DNA from: Pseudocitrobacter sp913778145
GTDB taxonomy: Bacteria > Pseudomonadota > Gammaproteobacteria > Enterobacterales > Enterobacteriaceae
DNA: 64,000 bases
NCBI GenBank assembly: GCA_035726825.1
Contig: JALNTX010000009.1
Coordinates: 124,001-188,000 of the forward strand
Direction of reading: 5' to 3'
This document shows, piece by piece, positions 44,498-53,581 of this stretch (position 1 is its first letter; each line of letters begins with the position of its first letter). The notes below the pieces were generated by a model. That model made no database searches. It worked only from the letters and a program-made list of their open reading frames with translations, and was not told the DNA's origin. The translations under genes were made by a program, and so were the position numbers.

Positions 44498-45418
44498 ATG
44501 AACATGAAATTAACAACACTTTTCGCTGCGGCGCTTGCAGTCGTTGGCTTCTGTAAAACCGCATCCGCAGTGACATATCCGTTACCGACGGATGGTAGTC
44601 GTGTCATTGGTCAGAATCAGGTGATCACTATCCCTGAAAACAATAAGCAGCCGCTGGAGTACTTTGCGGCGCAGTATCAGATGGGTCTTTCCAATATGCT
44701 GGAAGCTAACCCGGGCGTGGATACTTACCTGCCGAAAGGCGGCACCGTGCTGACCATTCCGCAGCAGCTGATTCTGCCGGATACCGTGCATGAAGGTATC
44801 GTCATTAACAGCGCGGAAATGCGTCTGTACTACTATCCGAAAGGCACGAATACCGTGATCGTGCTGCCAATCGGTATCGGCCAGTTGGGGAAAGACACCC
44901 CAATCAACTGGACAACCAAAGTAGAGCGTAAGAAAGCAGGCCCGACCTGGACCCCGACCGCGAAAATGCACGCAGAATATGCCGCAGCAGGCAACCCGCT
45001 GCCTGCAGTCGTTCCGGCTGGCCCGGATAACCCGATGGGCCTGTACGCGCTGTATATCGGCCGCCTGTATGCGATTCACGGCACCAACGCCAACTTTGGT
45101 ATCGGCCTGCGCGTGAGCCACGGCTGTGTGCGTCTGCGTAACGAAGACATCAAATTCCTGTTCGAAAGCGTGCCGGTCGGCACCCGCGTTCAGTTTATTG
45201 ATGAGCCGGTGAAAGCAACCACCGAACCAGACGGCAGCCGCTTTATCGAAGTTCACAACCCGCTGTCCACGACCGAGGCACAGTTCGAAGGCGGTGAAAC
45301 CGTTCCGGTTACGCTGAACTCTTCCGTGCAGAAAGTGACCTCTCAGTCTGACGTAGACCAGGACGTACTGAATCAGGCGATTCAGAGCCGTGCCGGTATT
45401 CCGATTCGTCTGAACTGA
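44498..45418 (+). CDS. ldtB: LdtB (YbiS), L,D-transpeptidase anchoring Braun lipoprotein
   Basis: 306 residues. A signal peptide ends near TASA/V (residue 24), a LysM-like domain follows (about 45-90), then the YkuD catalytic domain with HGTNANFG and SHGCVRLR, with catalytic C210. Matches E. coli YbiS, which attaches Lpp to the meso-diaminopimelate of peptidoglycan in the periplasm. E. coli also begins MNMKL, so the first ATG was kept. Followed by a strong terminator. Confidence 0.95.
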   Translation: MNMKLTTLFAAALAVVGFCKTASAVTYPLPTDGSRVIGQNQVITIPENNKQPLEYFAAQYQMGLSNMLEANPGVDTYLPKGGTVLTIPQQLILPDTVHEGIVINSAEMRLYYYPKGTNTVIVLPIGIGQLGKDTPINWTTKVERKKAGPTWTPTAKMHAEYAAAGNPLPAVVPAGPDNPMGLYALYIGRLYAIHGTNANFGIGLRVSHGCVRLRNEDIKFLFESVPVGTRVQFIDEPVKATTEPDGSRFIEVHNPLSTTEAQFEGGETVPVTLNSSVQKVTSQSDVDQDVLNQAIQSRAGIPIRLN

Positions 45419-45433
45419 TTCGGTTCAGATGTG

Positions 45434-45468
45434 AAAATGGCGAAGCGGATGCTTCGCCATTTTTTTTG
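45434..45468 (+). terminator. Strong terminator of ldtB
   Basis: AATGGCGAAG and CTTCGCCATT form a ten-base stem around CGGATG, followed by at least six T. Confidence 0.9.
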
Positions 45469-45487
45469 GGGTTAGTGCGTTTTTTTT

Positions 45488-45575
45488 CCCTCACCCTAAC
45501 CCTCTCCCACAGGGAGAGGGGACCGTTCGTGCCCGCTTTTCTCCCTCTCCCTGTGGGAGAGGGCCGGGGTGAGGG
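45488..45575. repeat. Palindromic repeat element, copy 1
   Basis: An 88-base element with 23-base outer arms (left starting CCCTCACCCTAACC, right ending GGTCGGGGTGAGGG or a close variant) that match with three differences, and two internal hairpins made of CCCTCTCCC/GGGAGAGGG. A second copy with the same layout is at 56688-56793. The element lies between convergent genes and has no coding content. Similar short palindromes are widespread in Proteobacterial genomes; it looks like a REP- or MITE-like unit. Confidence 0.85.
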
Positions 45576-45591
45576 CATCAGCGCACAACTA

Positions 45592-46308
45592 TCACCCATT
45601 ATTCACCATCACAAACCCGCCGTGGTCGTAGCGATAATGGCAGTGCGCGTACTCCAGCGGCGTGCCGTCTTCCAGATAAATAACCTGCTCCAGTTCAAGC
45701 ACCGGATCGGTCTCGTCGCAGTTGAGATACTCTCTGTCGCGGGCATCCGGCTTACAGGCGCGCACCACGCGATAAGAGCCCATCATCTTTAAGCCCAGCG
45801 TTTCGCGCACATAGCGGAACACCGAACTTTCCAGATGCGATTTATTGAGCCCCGGCACCAGCGCCACCGGCATCACCGTCATATCCAGCGAAATCGGCTC
45901 ACCGTTGACCAGGCGCAGGCGAATAAAGTCATACACCGGCGCATCGGCATTGATCAGCAATGAGGCCTGCTCTTTTTCATCCGGGAAACGCACTTCAAAG
46001 CCAATCACCTGGCTTGTCACCTCGCCGAGATGCCGCCAGGTTTCCGTTGCGCCGAAATAGTCGCTGCCCGCAACATCCCACTGCGAAAGCTGGCGGAAGT
46101 TTTTACGCACAAACGTTCCCTGCCCCTGACGCGCATAGATGATCCCTTCCACTATCAGCTGGCGCATCGCCTGCTGTATGGTCATGCGGCTGGTGTTAAA
46201 CTCAGCCGCCAGCGCCAGTTGGTCGGGCAGCGGTTCCGTCGCCGGATAACGCTGGCTTAGAATACGCTGCTTAATTTCCTGTGCGATGGAGAGGTACTTC
46301 GCCGCCAT
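45592..46308 (-). CDS. GntR-family (HutC/UTRA) regulator of the GH1 gene
   Basis: 238 residues from ATG 46308, which follows AAGGAGC; an upstream in-frame start lies inside the GH1 gene. Winged-helix domain at residues 3-70 (AQEIKQRIL, then EFNTSRMTIQQAMRQL) and a UTRA sensor domain (80-235) with LELEQVIYLEDGTPLEYAHCHYRYD. Such regulators usually bind a sugar phosphate. The gene is 20 bases after the GH1 gene in the same operon, so it is self-regulating through the double operator at 47721-47751. Confidence 0.88.
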   Translation of the reverse strand: MAAKYLSIAQEIKQRILSQRYPATEPLPDQLALAAEFNTSRMTIQQAMRQLIVEGIIYARQGQGTFVRKNFRQLSQWDVAGSDYFGATETWRHLGEVTSQVIGFEVRFPDEKEQASLLINADAPVYDFIRLRLVNGEPISLDMTVMPVALVPGLNKSHLESSVFRYVRETLGLKMMGSYRVVRACKPDARDREYLNCDETDPVLELEQVIYLEDGTPLEYAHCHYRYDHGGFVMVNNG

Positions 46309-46328
46309 CTTCCGCTCCTTTATCGGTG

Positions 46329-47705
46329 TTACATCTCTTCGCCGTTGCTGTGAATCGCCCGCTTCAACCACGCGTAGCTTTTCTTCGGCACCCGGCGCAA
46401 ATCTTTCAGATCATGGTTTTCCCGGTTCACATACACCACGCCATAACGCTTACGCATGTCGCCCTGGGAACTGAGAATATCAATTAACCCCCAGCCCAGA
46501 TAGCCTATCACCTGTGCGCCATCCTCAAAAATGGCCTCTTTCATGGCGTTAATGTGATCGCGATGATAGGCGATGCGATAATCATCGGCGACGGGCGTTT
46601 CGCCATCCCAGGATTCAATCACCCCAATGCCGTTCTCAATCGGGAAGACCGGCAGACGCCAGTCGTTATAGTAACGCGTAATAATGCTGCGGAATCCGAG
46701 CGGATCGATTTGCCAGTTCCATTCGGTGGCTTTCAGGTGCGGGTTGGGCGTATCGCCAAAGAGCATATAGTTATTGACGGCGGTACCTTCCGGGATGGGA
46801 TCGCTGCTTAGCGTGCGGCTCGCGTAGTAACTGAACGCCATATAATCATTTTTGAGCGTCGCAAGCGCGGCGAAATCTTCATCGCGATAAATGTCGCGTA
46901 GCCCTTCACGTTCGACAAACGCCATCACTTCCGGGCTGTAGCCCTGGCCCGCAAACGCACGTAGCAGATTCTGATTAAAGAATTCGTCGAGTTGCCGGGC
47001 GCAGAAGACATCGCGCGGTTTGCAGGTTGCCGGATACACCTGCGCGTGCGCAAGCATCCCGCCCATCAGCTTACCGGGTTTGGTTTCATGCAGATAGTGC
47101 GTGAGATGTGCGTGCGCCATCATCACGTGGTGCTGAATCTGGTAAAGCTCGCGCAACGTTTTCTCACCCTGCATATAACCGGAAATCAAAAACGCTTCCG
47201 GCATATGGTAAAGGTTCTGTTCATTAAAGGTGAGCCACCAGGTCACCTGGTCGCCAAAGCAGTCGATCATTTTTTTGCCGTAGCGGATGAACGCCTCCAT
47301 CACCCGACGATCGGTAAAGCCGTTGTATTTTTCCGCCAGCGCCAGCGGCATGTCGAAGTGATAGAGGCAAATCATCGGCGCGATGCCGCGTGCCAGAAGC
47401 CCGTCGATAAAGCGTTGATAAAACGCGATACCCTCTTCATTAAACTCACCGTCGCCGTCCGGGCAAACGCGGCTCCAGGCGATCTGGAAGCGGTAGCAGT
47501 TCATGCCCAGATCCTGCATTAAATCAAAATCTTCCTCGAAGCGATGGTAGCTGTCGGTCGCGACCTTCCAGTCAGAGGCATGCTCTTTTGGTTCGCGAAT
47601 GTCATACACCGACATTCCCTTCCCGCCCTCATTCCACGCGCCTTCGGTTTGCATACTGGAAACAGAGTTTCCCCATAAAAAATCGGCTGGTAGTTTGTTC
47701 ATCAT
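46329..47705 (-). CDS. GH1 6-phospho-beta-glucosidase
   Basis: 458 residues. GH1 barrel: acid/base E162 in TFNEQN, nucleophile E357 in PIENG. The phosphate-binding set of 6-phospho enzymes is visible in DILSSQGDMRKRYG (a serine at 412/413, K419 and Y421). So it should hydrolyse sugars phosphorylated on import by a PTS, but no PTS gene is in the window. The preferred start is either of two adjacent ATGs (47705 or 47702), both after GAGGG. Inserted between ldtB and ybiR relative to E. coli. Confidence 0.9.
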   Translation of the reverse strand: MMNKLPADFLWGNSVSSMQTEGAWNEGGKGMSVYDIREPKEHASDWKVATDSYHRFEEDFDLMQDLGMNCYRFQIAWSRVCPDGDGEFNEEGIAFYQRFIDGLLARGIAPMICLYHFDMPLALAEKYNGFTDRRVMEAFIRYGKKMIDCFGDQVTWWLTFNEQNLYHMPEAFLISGYMQGEKTLRELYQIQHHVMMAHAHLTHYLHETKPGKLMGGMLAHAQVYPATCKPRDVFCARQLDEFFNQNLLRAFAGQGYSPEVMAFVEREGLRDIYRDEDFAALATLKNDYMAFSYYASRTLSSDPIPEGTAVNNYMLFGDTPNPHLKATEWNWQIDPLGFRSIITRYYNDWRLPVFPIENGIGVIESWDGETPVADDYRIAYHRDHINAMKEAIFEDGAQVIGYLGWGLIDILSSQGDMRKRYGVVYVNRENHDLKDLRRVPKKSYAWLKRAIHSNGEEM

Positions 47706-47720
47706 GACGCCCTCAAAATA

Positions 47721-47751
47721 TGACTAGTCAAATAACACATATGACTAGTCA
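47721..47751. promoter_or_regulatory. Double operator TGACTAGTCA x2, likely GntR-family site
   Basis: The perfect palindrome TGACTAGTCA occurs at 47721-47730 and again at 47742-47751, 21 bases apart, in ATATGACTAGTCA contexts. It lies directly upstream of the GH1 start codon (47705). Two turns of helix between centres suits two repressor dimers on one face of the DNA. It is the only such site noticed here. Confidence 0.75.
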
Positions 47752-47812
47752 TATTAGAAAGCGACGCACGACGCAACGAAAAGGCTCACGTTTTGTGAGC
47801 CTGTCCGAAAGA

Positions 47813-48931
47813 TTAAAGGTGACCGAGGAGATGCAGCAGGCCGTAACCGACCAGCGCCGCCCACAGCAGCATGGGTAGCGAATAAACATGAAAACGCCAC
47901 CAGATACGGCGATCGTTCGCCATGCGCAGCGCAATCAGATTGGCAAGCGATCCGGGCAGTAGGCCGAAACCGCCGACGTTCACCGCCCAGGCGAGCAAAA
48001 TGGAAGGCGGCACATAGTTAAGCAGCAAAATCGTTGACGGCACGTTGCTTATCACCTGCGAAAGGCCTATCGCCGTAAGCCACAAAGACCCGTTCGACAG
48101 TTGCCCGACGCCGTGCAGCGAATGCTGCAATGCAGGCAGTTGCGTAAGCAAATGCACATCAATAAACATCGCCATAAAGACCAGCAGCAGGGTCCAGTCG
48201 ACGCTGTAAACCACGCGCCGCTCCAGCAGCAGGAAGCCTGCGGCCACGCACACCAGCCCCCACAGTTCGAGCTTTAGCTCCAGTGCCGCGAGGAAAACCA
48301 GATAAAACACCAGGCAACTCCACACCAGCTTTGGCCGCCATGACGGTGTGGTATAACTGCTTTGAAATTGCAGTTTTTTCGCCGGGAAACAGCACCAGCA
48401 CAGCACGAGCAGCGTCGCCATCATCGCCAGCGCCAGCGGCAACATTTGCGCCGTAAAGGCCGGGAAGCTCAGGCCAGAGCGGCCCCACAGCAAAATATTC
48501 TGCGGGTTGCCGATGGGCGTCAGCAGCGAACCGGCGTTCACCGCCAGCGCCTCAAAAATAATCAGGCGATTAACCGGGATGGCGCACCATTTTTTCAGCG
48601 TCAGAGTGAGCGGCACAATGATAAACAGCGCCACATCGTTGGTCAGAAAGGTGGAGAGCAGCGCTGCTGCCAGCACCATAAAGATAGCCAGCTGTCGCTC
48701 GGTAACGAAGCGCCGCGCCATCTTACGCCCGAGCACATCAAAATACCCGCTCTGCTCAACGCCTTTAGTGAGCAGCATTAAGCCGCTCAGCGTAATGATG
48801 GTGTGCCAGTCAATCGCTGCGGGCCAACGCGCCGGCGCAAACGGAACCAGAAAAGTGAGGATAACGCCGATGAGCAGCAACAGATGCAGAAAACGATCGC
48901 GCGCCAGCGACCGAATAAAAGGAGGTGTCAT
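47813..48931 (-). CDS. ybiR: YbiR, putative ion transporter (ArsB/NhaD-like)
   Basis: 372 residues, exact E. coli length, with about ten hydrophobic segments. It belongs to the ArsB/NhaD/CitMHS group, with LTNDVALFIIVPL and GNPQNILLWGRSG, the paired half-helix hairpin motifs. Substrate unknown. Its ATG overlaps the mntR stop codon (ATGA), so it is cotranslated with the manganese regulator, which suggests a metal-related role. Confidence 0.9.
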   Translation of the reverse strand: MTPPFIRSLARDRFLHLLLLIGVILTFLVPFAPARWPAAIDWHTIITLSGLMLLTKGVEQSGYFDVLGRKMARRFVTERQLAIFMVLAAALLSTFLTNDVALFIIVPLTLTLKKWCAIPVNRLIIFEALAVNAGSLLTPIGNPQNILLWGRSGLSFPAFTAQMLPLALAMMATLLVLCWCCFPAKKLQFQSSYTTPSWRPKLVWSCLVFYLVFLAALELKLELWGLVCVAAGFLLLERRVVYSVDWTLLLVFMAMFIDVHLLTQLPALQHSLHGVGQLSNGSLWLTAIGLSQVISNVPSTILLLNYVPPSILLAWAVNVGGFGLLPGSLANLIALRMANDRRIWWRFHVYSLPMLLWAALVGYGLLHLLGHL

Positions 48932-49401
48932 TCAACGTACTGCCCATGTTTTTGGGTAAACTGGCGGAACATGTCCAGCGTCTCTTCGCTGACATGGTGT
49001 TCAATGCCTTCGGCATCTCGGCGGGCGGTGTCCTGGCTGACACCCAGCGCCAGTAAAAAGCTCTCGACGACCTGATGACGCTCGCGGCTCTCCTGGGCCA
49101 GTTTCTCGCCTTCGGGCGTTAAGAAAACCCCGCGCCATGGAATCTGCTCAATAAGCCCCACGCCCGCCAGACGTTTTAACATTTTCGCGACGGTTGGCTG
49201 CGACACGCCCAGCCGCGCGGCCATATCCACCTGACGCGCCTCGCCCACTTCGCGGATCAAATCGGAAATCAGCTCAACATAATCATCAATCAGTTCACGG
49301 CGATGCGCCTCCCGCACCTGTCGGAACCCTTCAACGTGTTCTTCCACATTCACCAGCTGCGTCACTTTTTTTGTTGTTGGCTTACCTGCGCGGCGGTTCA
49401 T
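48928..49401 (-). CDS. mntR: MntR, manganese-responsive regulator
   Basis: 157 residues. DtxR-family: winged helix (about 35-95, with RLGVSQPTVAKMLKRL), dimer and metal-binding domain with the conserved H-E-x-x-x-H cluster region ending in GIEHHVSEETLDMF. With Mn(II) it represses mntH and mntS and activates mntP in E. coli. First gene of the mntR-ybiR operon, divergent from mntS. The basic N-terminal extension is as in E. coli. Confidence 0.95.
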   Translation of the reverse strand: MNRRAGKPTTKKVTQLVNVEEHVEGFRQVREAHRRELIDDYVELISDLIREVGEARQVDMAARLGVSQPTVAKMLKRLAGVGLIEQIPWRGVFLTPEGEKLAQESRERHQVVESFLLALGVSQDTARRDAEGIEHHVSEETLDMFRQFTQKHGQYVE

Positions 49402-49507
49402 AGCACTTCCTCATCGGTGTGACGCGTCAAAGCATCTAATAAATTGCCCCCATTGTAATGGATCGTGCTCTGAGTACAAAAATTTAACGTTTAGCCATAG
49501 CTATAAA

Positions 49508-49525
49508 ATATAGCCTGTGCTATAT
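49508..49525. promoter_or_regulatory. MntR box upstream of mntS
   Basis: ATATAGC and GCTATAT flank CTGT, an 18-base dyad that resembles the MntR operator (AACATAGCnnnnGCTATGTT). It lies 58 bases before mntS in the mntR-mntS intergenic region. Confidence 0.8.
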
Positions 49526-49582
49526 CTGTATGTAATGCAAACACTCATCACGGAACGACGAGCGCAAAAGCAGGAGGTTACC

Positions 49583-49708
49583 ATGAACGAATTCAAGAGG
49601 TGTTTACGCGTGTTTAGTCACTCTCCTTTTAAAGTCCGCCTGATGCTGGTTAACATGCTGTGCGACATGATCAACAGCAAACCCCAGCAGGACAACAAAT
49701 CTAACTAA
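49583..49708 (+). CDS. mntS: MntS, manganese-regulated small protein
   Basis: 41 residues (MNEFKRCLRVFSHSPF...), nearly the same as the 42-residue E. coli MntS. It starts at the ATG after AGGAGGTTACC. In E. coli it raises intracellular manganese by inhibiting the exporter MntP and is repressed by MntR when manganese is high. Its mRNA was first described as the small RNA RybA. The gene is short and easily missed, but the synteny with mntR and the MntR box leave little doubt. Confidence 0.93.
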   Translation: MNEFKRCLRVFSHSPFKVRLMLVNMLCDMINSKPQQDNKSN

Positions 49709-49709
49709 T

Positions 49710-49738
49710 GCGGCGTCGCGGTACGCCGCTTCATTTTT
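49710..49738 (+). terminator. Terminator of mntS
   Basis: GCGGCGT and ACGCCGC form a seven-base stem around CGCGGT, followed by a T-rich tail (TTCATTTTT). Confidence 0.8.
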
Positions 49739-49988
49739 CTGTCATTTTTTTCTGACAAACTTACCCGCTGCGCCGAAAACCCCCACATTTTTTCCGCTTT
49801 TGTAATCACCTTCGCAAAACATTTCGTTATGGGTAGTTGACCAAAAACAGCGCGCGCTTTATCTTCGTGCGGCCCTGCACTTTTGCGGCTCGCAGATGCG
49901 GAGCTTCCCCTTCTCTTTACGCAATAATGTCCGGCAAAAAGCCCCTTGACGCCAGGGGACGCACATGGCGTTTTTATAGTTGCGATTT

Positions 49989-51572
49989 ATGAATGTCACG
50001 CTGAAAGAAACTCTTGCTGCCCGTGGAATCACCCTGAGTCCGTGGACGGGCCTCTATTTCCTGCAATCCCTGCTGATCAATCTGGCACTGGGTTACCCCT
50101 TCAGCCTGTTGTATGCGGTGGCATTTACCTGCGTGCTTCATTTAGTGTGGCGAGCCGCGCCGAAAGTCCAGAAAGTGGTGCTGGGGCTTTATTCACTGGT
50201 GGCCGCGCTCTATTTTCCCTTCAGCCAGGCTTACGGCGCGCCAAATTTTAATACCCTGCTGGCGCTGCATTCGACAAACGTCGAAGAATCCACCGAGATG
50301 TTTACCATCTTCCCGTGGTACAGCTATCTGGTGGCACTGTTTATTTTTGCCCTTGGCGTAATTGCCGTACGCCGCAAGGCCAGCCCGGTAAAACGCTGGG
50401 GGAAAATGGAAACCCTGTGCCTGATCTTCAGCGTCGGTACTTTCTTTGTACAGCCAATTCAAAACCTGGCATGGGGCGGTGTTTTTAAACTTAAGGATAC
50501 AGGCTACCCGGCATTTCGCTTCGTGAAGGACGTCATCGTTAACAATAACGAAGTGATTGACGAGCAGCAGCGCATGGCGCAGTTCGCGCAAATGAAGGAT
50601 ACCTGGACGGTCACCGCCGTGAAGCCGAAATATCACACCTATGTGGTGGTAATTGGCGAGAGCGCGCGTCGTGATGCCATGGGCGCATTTGGCGGCCACT
50701 GGGACAACACGCCGTTTGCCAGTTCGGTGAATGGCTACCTGTTTAACGACTACATTGCCGCCAGCGGCTCCACGCAGAAATCACTCGGCCTGACGCTTAA
50801 CCGCGTGGTCGATGGAAAACCGCAGTACCAGGATAACTTTGTGACACTGGCTAACCGCGCAGGCTTTCAGACCTGGTGGTTCTCCAATCAGGGGCAAATC
50901 GGCGAATATGACACGGCCATCGCCAGCATCGCCAAACGCGCGGATGAAGTGCAGTTCCTTAAAAACGGCGATTTTGAAGCGGACAAAAACACGCAGGATA
51001 CGGCGCTGTTGAAGATGACCGCGCAGGTGTTCGCGTCGCAGCGTACTCAGCCGCAGCTTATCGTATTGCACCTGATGGGCTCACACCCGCAGGCCTGCGA
51101 CCGTACGCACGGCAAGTATGATGTGTTTGTGCAATCGAAAGAGACCTCCTGCTATCTCTACACCATGACGCAAACCGACGATCTGCTGCGCCAGCTGTAC
51201 GATCAGCTACGCAACAGCGGAGATAGCTTCTCGCTGGTGTACTTCTCCGATCATGGGCTGGCGTTTAAAGAACGCGGGAAAGAGGTTCAGTACCTGGCGC
51301 ATGATGATAAGTTCCAGCAAAATTTCCAGGTGCCCTTTATGGTGCTGTCGAGCGATGACAAGGCGCATAAGGTGATTAAAGCGCGACGTTCGGCGAACGA
51401 TTTCCTTGGGTTCTTCGCCCAGTGGACCGGCATCAAAGCGAAAGAAATTAGCCAGCGCTATCGTTTTATCTCAGAACAGAAGGCCGGGCCGGTGTATATC
51501 ACTAACTTCCAGTTGCAGAAGGTGGATTACAACCATCTTGGGACGGATCTGTTTACGACAAAGAGTCGTTAA
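49989..51572 (+). CDS. opgE: OpgE (YbiP), phosphoethanolamine transferase for periplasmic glucans
   Basis: 527 residues from ATG 49989, exact E. coli length. Five N-terminal membrane helices (to about residue 170) anchor a periplasmic sulfatase-like domain with VIGESARRDAMG (metal site), SGSTQKSLGLTLNR (nucleophile region) and FSDHGLAF. It adds phosphoethanolamine to osmoregulated periplasmic glucans. A TTG nine bases earlier is not used. No close Shine-Dalgarno is visible. Followed by a BIME. Confidence 0.92.
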   Translation: MNVTLKETLAARGITLSPWTGLYFLQSLLINLALGYPFSLLYAVAFTCVLHLVWRAAPKVQKVVLGLYSLVAALYFPFSQAYGAPNFNTLLALHSTNVEESTEMFTIFPWYSYLVALFIFALGVIAVRRKASPVKRWGKMETLCLIFSVGTFFVQPIQNLAWGGVFKLKDTGYPAFRFVKDVIVNNNEVIDEQQRMAQFAQMKDTWTVTAVKPKYHTYVVVIGESARRDAMGAFGGHWDNTPFASSVNGYLFNDYIAASGSTQKSLGLTLNRVVDGKPQYQDNFVTLANRAGFQTWWFSNQGQIGEYDTAIASIAKRADEVQFLKNGDFEADKNTQDTALLKMTAQVFASQRTQPQLIVLHLMGSHPQACDRTHGKYDVFVQSKETSCYLYTMTQTDDLLRQLYDQLRNSGDSFSLVYFSDHGLAFKERGKEVQYLAHDDKFQQNFQVPFMVLSSDDKAHKVIKARRSANDFLGFFAQWTGIKAKEISQRYRFISEQKAGPVYITNFQLQKVDYNHLGTDLFTTKSR

Positions 51573-51576
51573 AACA

Positions 51577-51656
51577 TGCCGGATGGCGGCTAACGCCTTA
51601 TCCGGCCTACGAATAAAAACAGTTGTAGGCCTAATAAGCGAAGCGCCATAAGGCAT
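51577..51656. repeat. BIME (two REP units)
   Basis: TGCCGGATGGCGGCTAACG...TATCCGGCCTAC then an inverted unit TGTAGGCCTAATAAGCG...GCCATAAGGCAT, between convergent opgE and ompX. Confidence 0.88.
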
Positions 51657-51667
51657 TTAACAGGCAA

Positions 51668-51695
51668 AAAAAATCCGCCACAAGGGCGGATTTTT
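51668..51695 (-). terminator. Terminator of ompX (bidirectional)
   Basis: AAAATCCGCC and GGCGGATTTT pair around ACAAG, with A and T runs on each side. It serves ompX and possibly opgE. Confidence 0.9.
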
Positions 51696-51711
51696 CATAT
51701 CACCGAAGTGA

Positions 51712-52224
51712 TTAGAAGCGGTAACCAACACCGGCAATCCAGGTGCCAACGTCAACGCTACGAATGCGAGACTGCTCGTAAGAGAAGTCCAGAGCAACGT
51801 TTTCGATCGGGTTGAACTGCAGGCCCGCACCGTAAGAGAAGCCGTAATCGCTGGTGTCGTGTTTGTTCGGCAGATCAGCGGTCTGGAATTTACCGTAACC
51901 CACACCTACTACGCCGTAGATGCTTGCCCAGTCATTCAGACGGTAAGCAGGACCTGCGGTGATGCCGTAGTACTGTGATTTATGGTAGTTGTTGTCGCTG
52001 GAGCTACGGTCTTTTTCGGTGTAAGTAAAGGAACCGATAACGCCGAGCGGTTGGTCGTCCATTTCATAGCGGTATTTCAGGTTGAAACCGTTAGCTTTGT
52101 TAGCAACGCCCTGCATATCGCTCTGAGCGTAACCGCCAGTAACGGTAGAAGTTGCAGCTACTGCGGTACCTGCGGATACAGCCAGAACAGCGGCCAGTGC
52201 TGAAAGACATGCAATTTTTTTCAT
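51712..52224 (-). CDS. ompX: OmpX, outer membrane eight-stranded beta-barrel
   Basis: 170 residues from ATG 52224, after GAGGTGG. A signal peptide ends at AVA/ATST (residue 23), then eight amphipathic strands with long surface loops, ending in the phenylalanine (GYRF) needed for BAM assembly. Loops such as DDQPLG and DRSSSDNNYHK differ from E. coli, as expected for exposed parts. It belongs to the Ail/Lom family linked to adhesion and complement resistance. In E. coli it is repressed by the small RNA CyaR. Confidence 0.96.
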   Translation of the reverse strand: MKKIACLSALAAVLAVSAGTAVAATSTVTGGYAQSDMQGVANKANGFNLKYRYEMDDQPLGVIGSFTYTEKDRSSSDNNYHKSQYYGITAGPAYRLNDWASIYGVVGVGYGKFQTADLPNKHDTSDYGFSYGAGLQFNPIENVALDFSYEQSRIRSVDVGTWIAGVGYRF

Positions 52225-52578
52225 AACCACCTCAAATGTGCTTCAAGTAAATCCGTAAGTTTTAAATATATCAAAATTTGTTAGGAAACTCTTTCGAACT
52301 TGTGATGTCTAACCCTACCTTTGATGTAACTAAAAATTTCCAGGTATAGTTATCTCATTCAAACATCACAGGTTTTCCCGGAATACCAGACTAGTATCGC
52401 ACAAGGATTTCGTCACAATATTCCAGATAATTCCTGGTTTGACAGATTAATAATCCATCGACTAAGGACATTCTAACGGTTCGTTGGCGGATTTTTTTCA
52501 ACAATTCCTCAACCGTAGCCTGGTATTTCAATTACACTGCTTTTTTTACTCCGTTTGACACAAATTGACAGGAAAAAG
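52225..52578. other. 354-base divergent region between ompX and rhtA
   Basis: Contains the ompX promoter and long mRNA leader (reverse strand) and the rhtA promoter. AT-rich runs are seen at 52256-52345. No small gene or named RNA was recognised. Confidence 0.5.
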
Positions 52579-53466
52579 ATGTCTGGCTTGCTCCGTAAAT
52601 CTTCCGCATGGATGCCCGTATGTGTTCTCATCGTGTCGATGCTTTCTATCCAGAGCGGCGCGTCGCTTGCTAAATCACTGTTTCCGTTGATTGGCGCACC
52701 TGGCGTGACCGCCCTGCGTCTGGCGCTTGGCACGCTGATTCTGGTTATCGTCTTTAAGCCGTGGCGGCTGCGTTTTGCCAAAGAGCAGCGTTTGCCGCTG
52801 CTTTTCTACGGGCTGTCGCTGGGGGCAATGAACTATATGTTCTATCTCTCTATTCAGCGCATTCCGCTGGGGATTGCCGTTGCCCTGGAGTTCACCGGGC
52901 CGCTGGCCGTTGCGCTGTTCGCATCTCGCCGCGCGGTCGATTTTATTTGGGTTATTCTTGCCGTGCTCGGCCTCTGGTTCCTGCTGCCGCTGGGGCAGGA
53001 TGTCGCGCATGTCGATCTCACCGGCGCGCTGCTGGCGCTTGGCGCGGGCGCAGGCTGGGCCATCTATATATTAAGCGGCCAACGCGCCGGTGCGGAACAT
53101 GGCCCGGCGACGGTGGCGATGGGTTCTTTAATTGCAGCCGTCATTTTTGTGCCGCTTGGCGTATTGCAGTCTGTCGATGTGAGCTGGCACTGGTCGATTC
53201 TGCCGGTCGGCCTGGCCATTGCCGTACTGTCTACGGCCCTGCCCTACTCGCTTGAGATGCTGGCCCTGACGCGCTTACCGACGCGCACCTTCGGCACATT
53301 GATGAGCCTCGAACCCGGCCTCGCGGCTATTTCCGGGATGATCTTCCTCGGCGAAACGCTGACGGGTACGCAAACCCTGGCACTGGCAGCCATTATCGCC
53401 GCGTCGATGGGGTCAACGCTCACCATGCGTCGCGAAACAAAAATCCAGAAAGTTGATATCAGTTAA
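52579..53466 (+). CDS. rhtA: RhtA, threonine/homoserine exporter (DMT family)
   Basis: 295 residues from ATG 52579 (after CAGGAAAA), the E. coli length; an in-frame ATG 24 bases earlier would add eight residues. Ten membrane helices from two EamA domains; motifs IQSGASLAKSLFPLIG and LTRLPTRTFGTLMSLEPGLA are shared with E. coli. It exports threonine, homoserine and some amino acid analogues. Confidence 0.94.
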   Translation: MSGLLRKSSAWMPVCVLIVSMLSIQSGASLAKSLFPLIGAPGVTALRLALGTLILVIVFKPWRLRFAKEQRLPLLFYGLSLGAMNYMFYLSIQRIPLGIAVALEFTGPLAVALFASRRAVDFIWVILAVLGLWFLLPLGQDVAHVDLTGALLALGAGAGWAIYILSGQRAGAEHGPATVAMGSLIAAVIFVPLGVLQSVDVSWHWSILPVGLAIAVLSTALPYSLEMLALTRLPTRTFGTLMSLEPGLAAISGMIFLGETLTGTQTLALAAIIAASMGSTLTMRRETKIQKVDIS

Positions 53467-53581
53467 AGCTTAATGTCGCTATTAAACCGATAGGCAGAGT
53501 CAGAATTTTCTATCCGAAAGTCGGTGCTATACTTAATGCCAGTTAATACTGGAACGCACAACATCAAGAGGATATGAGATT

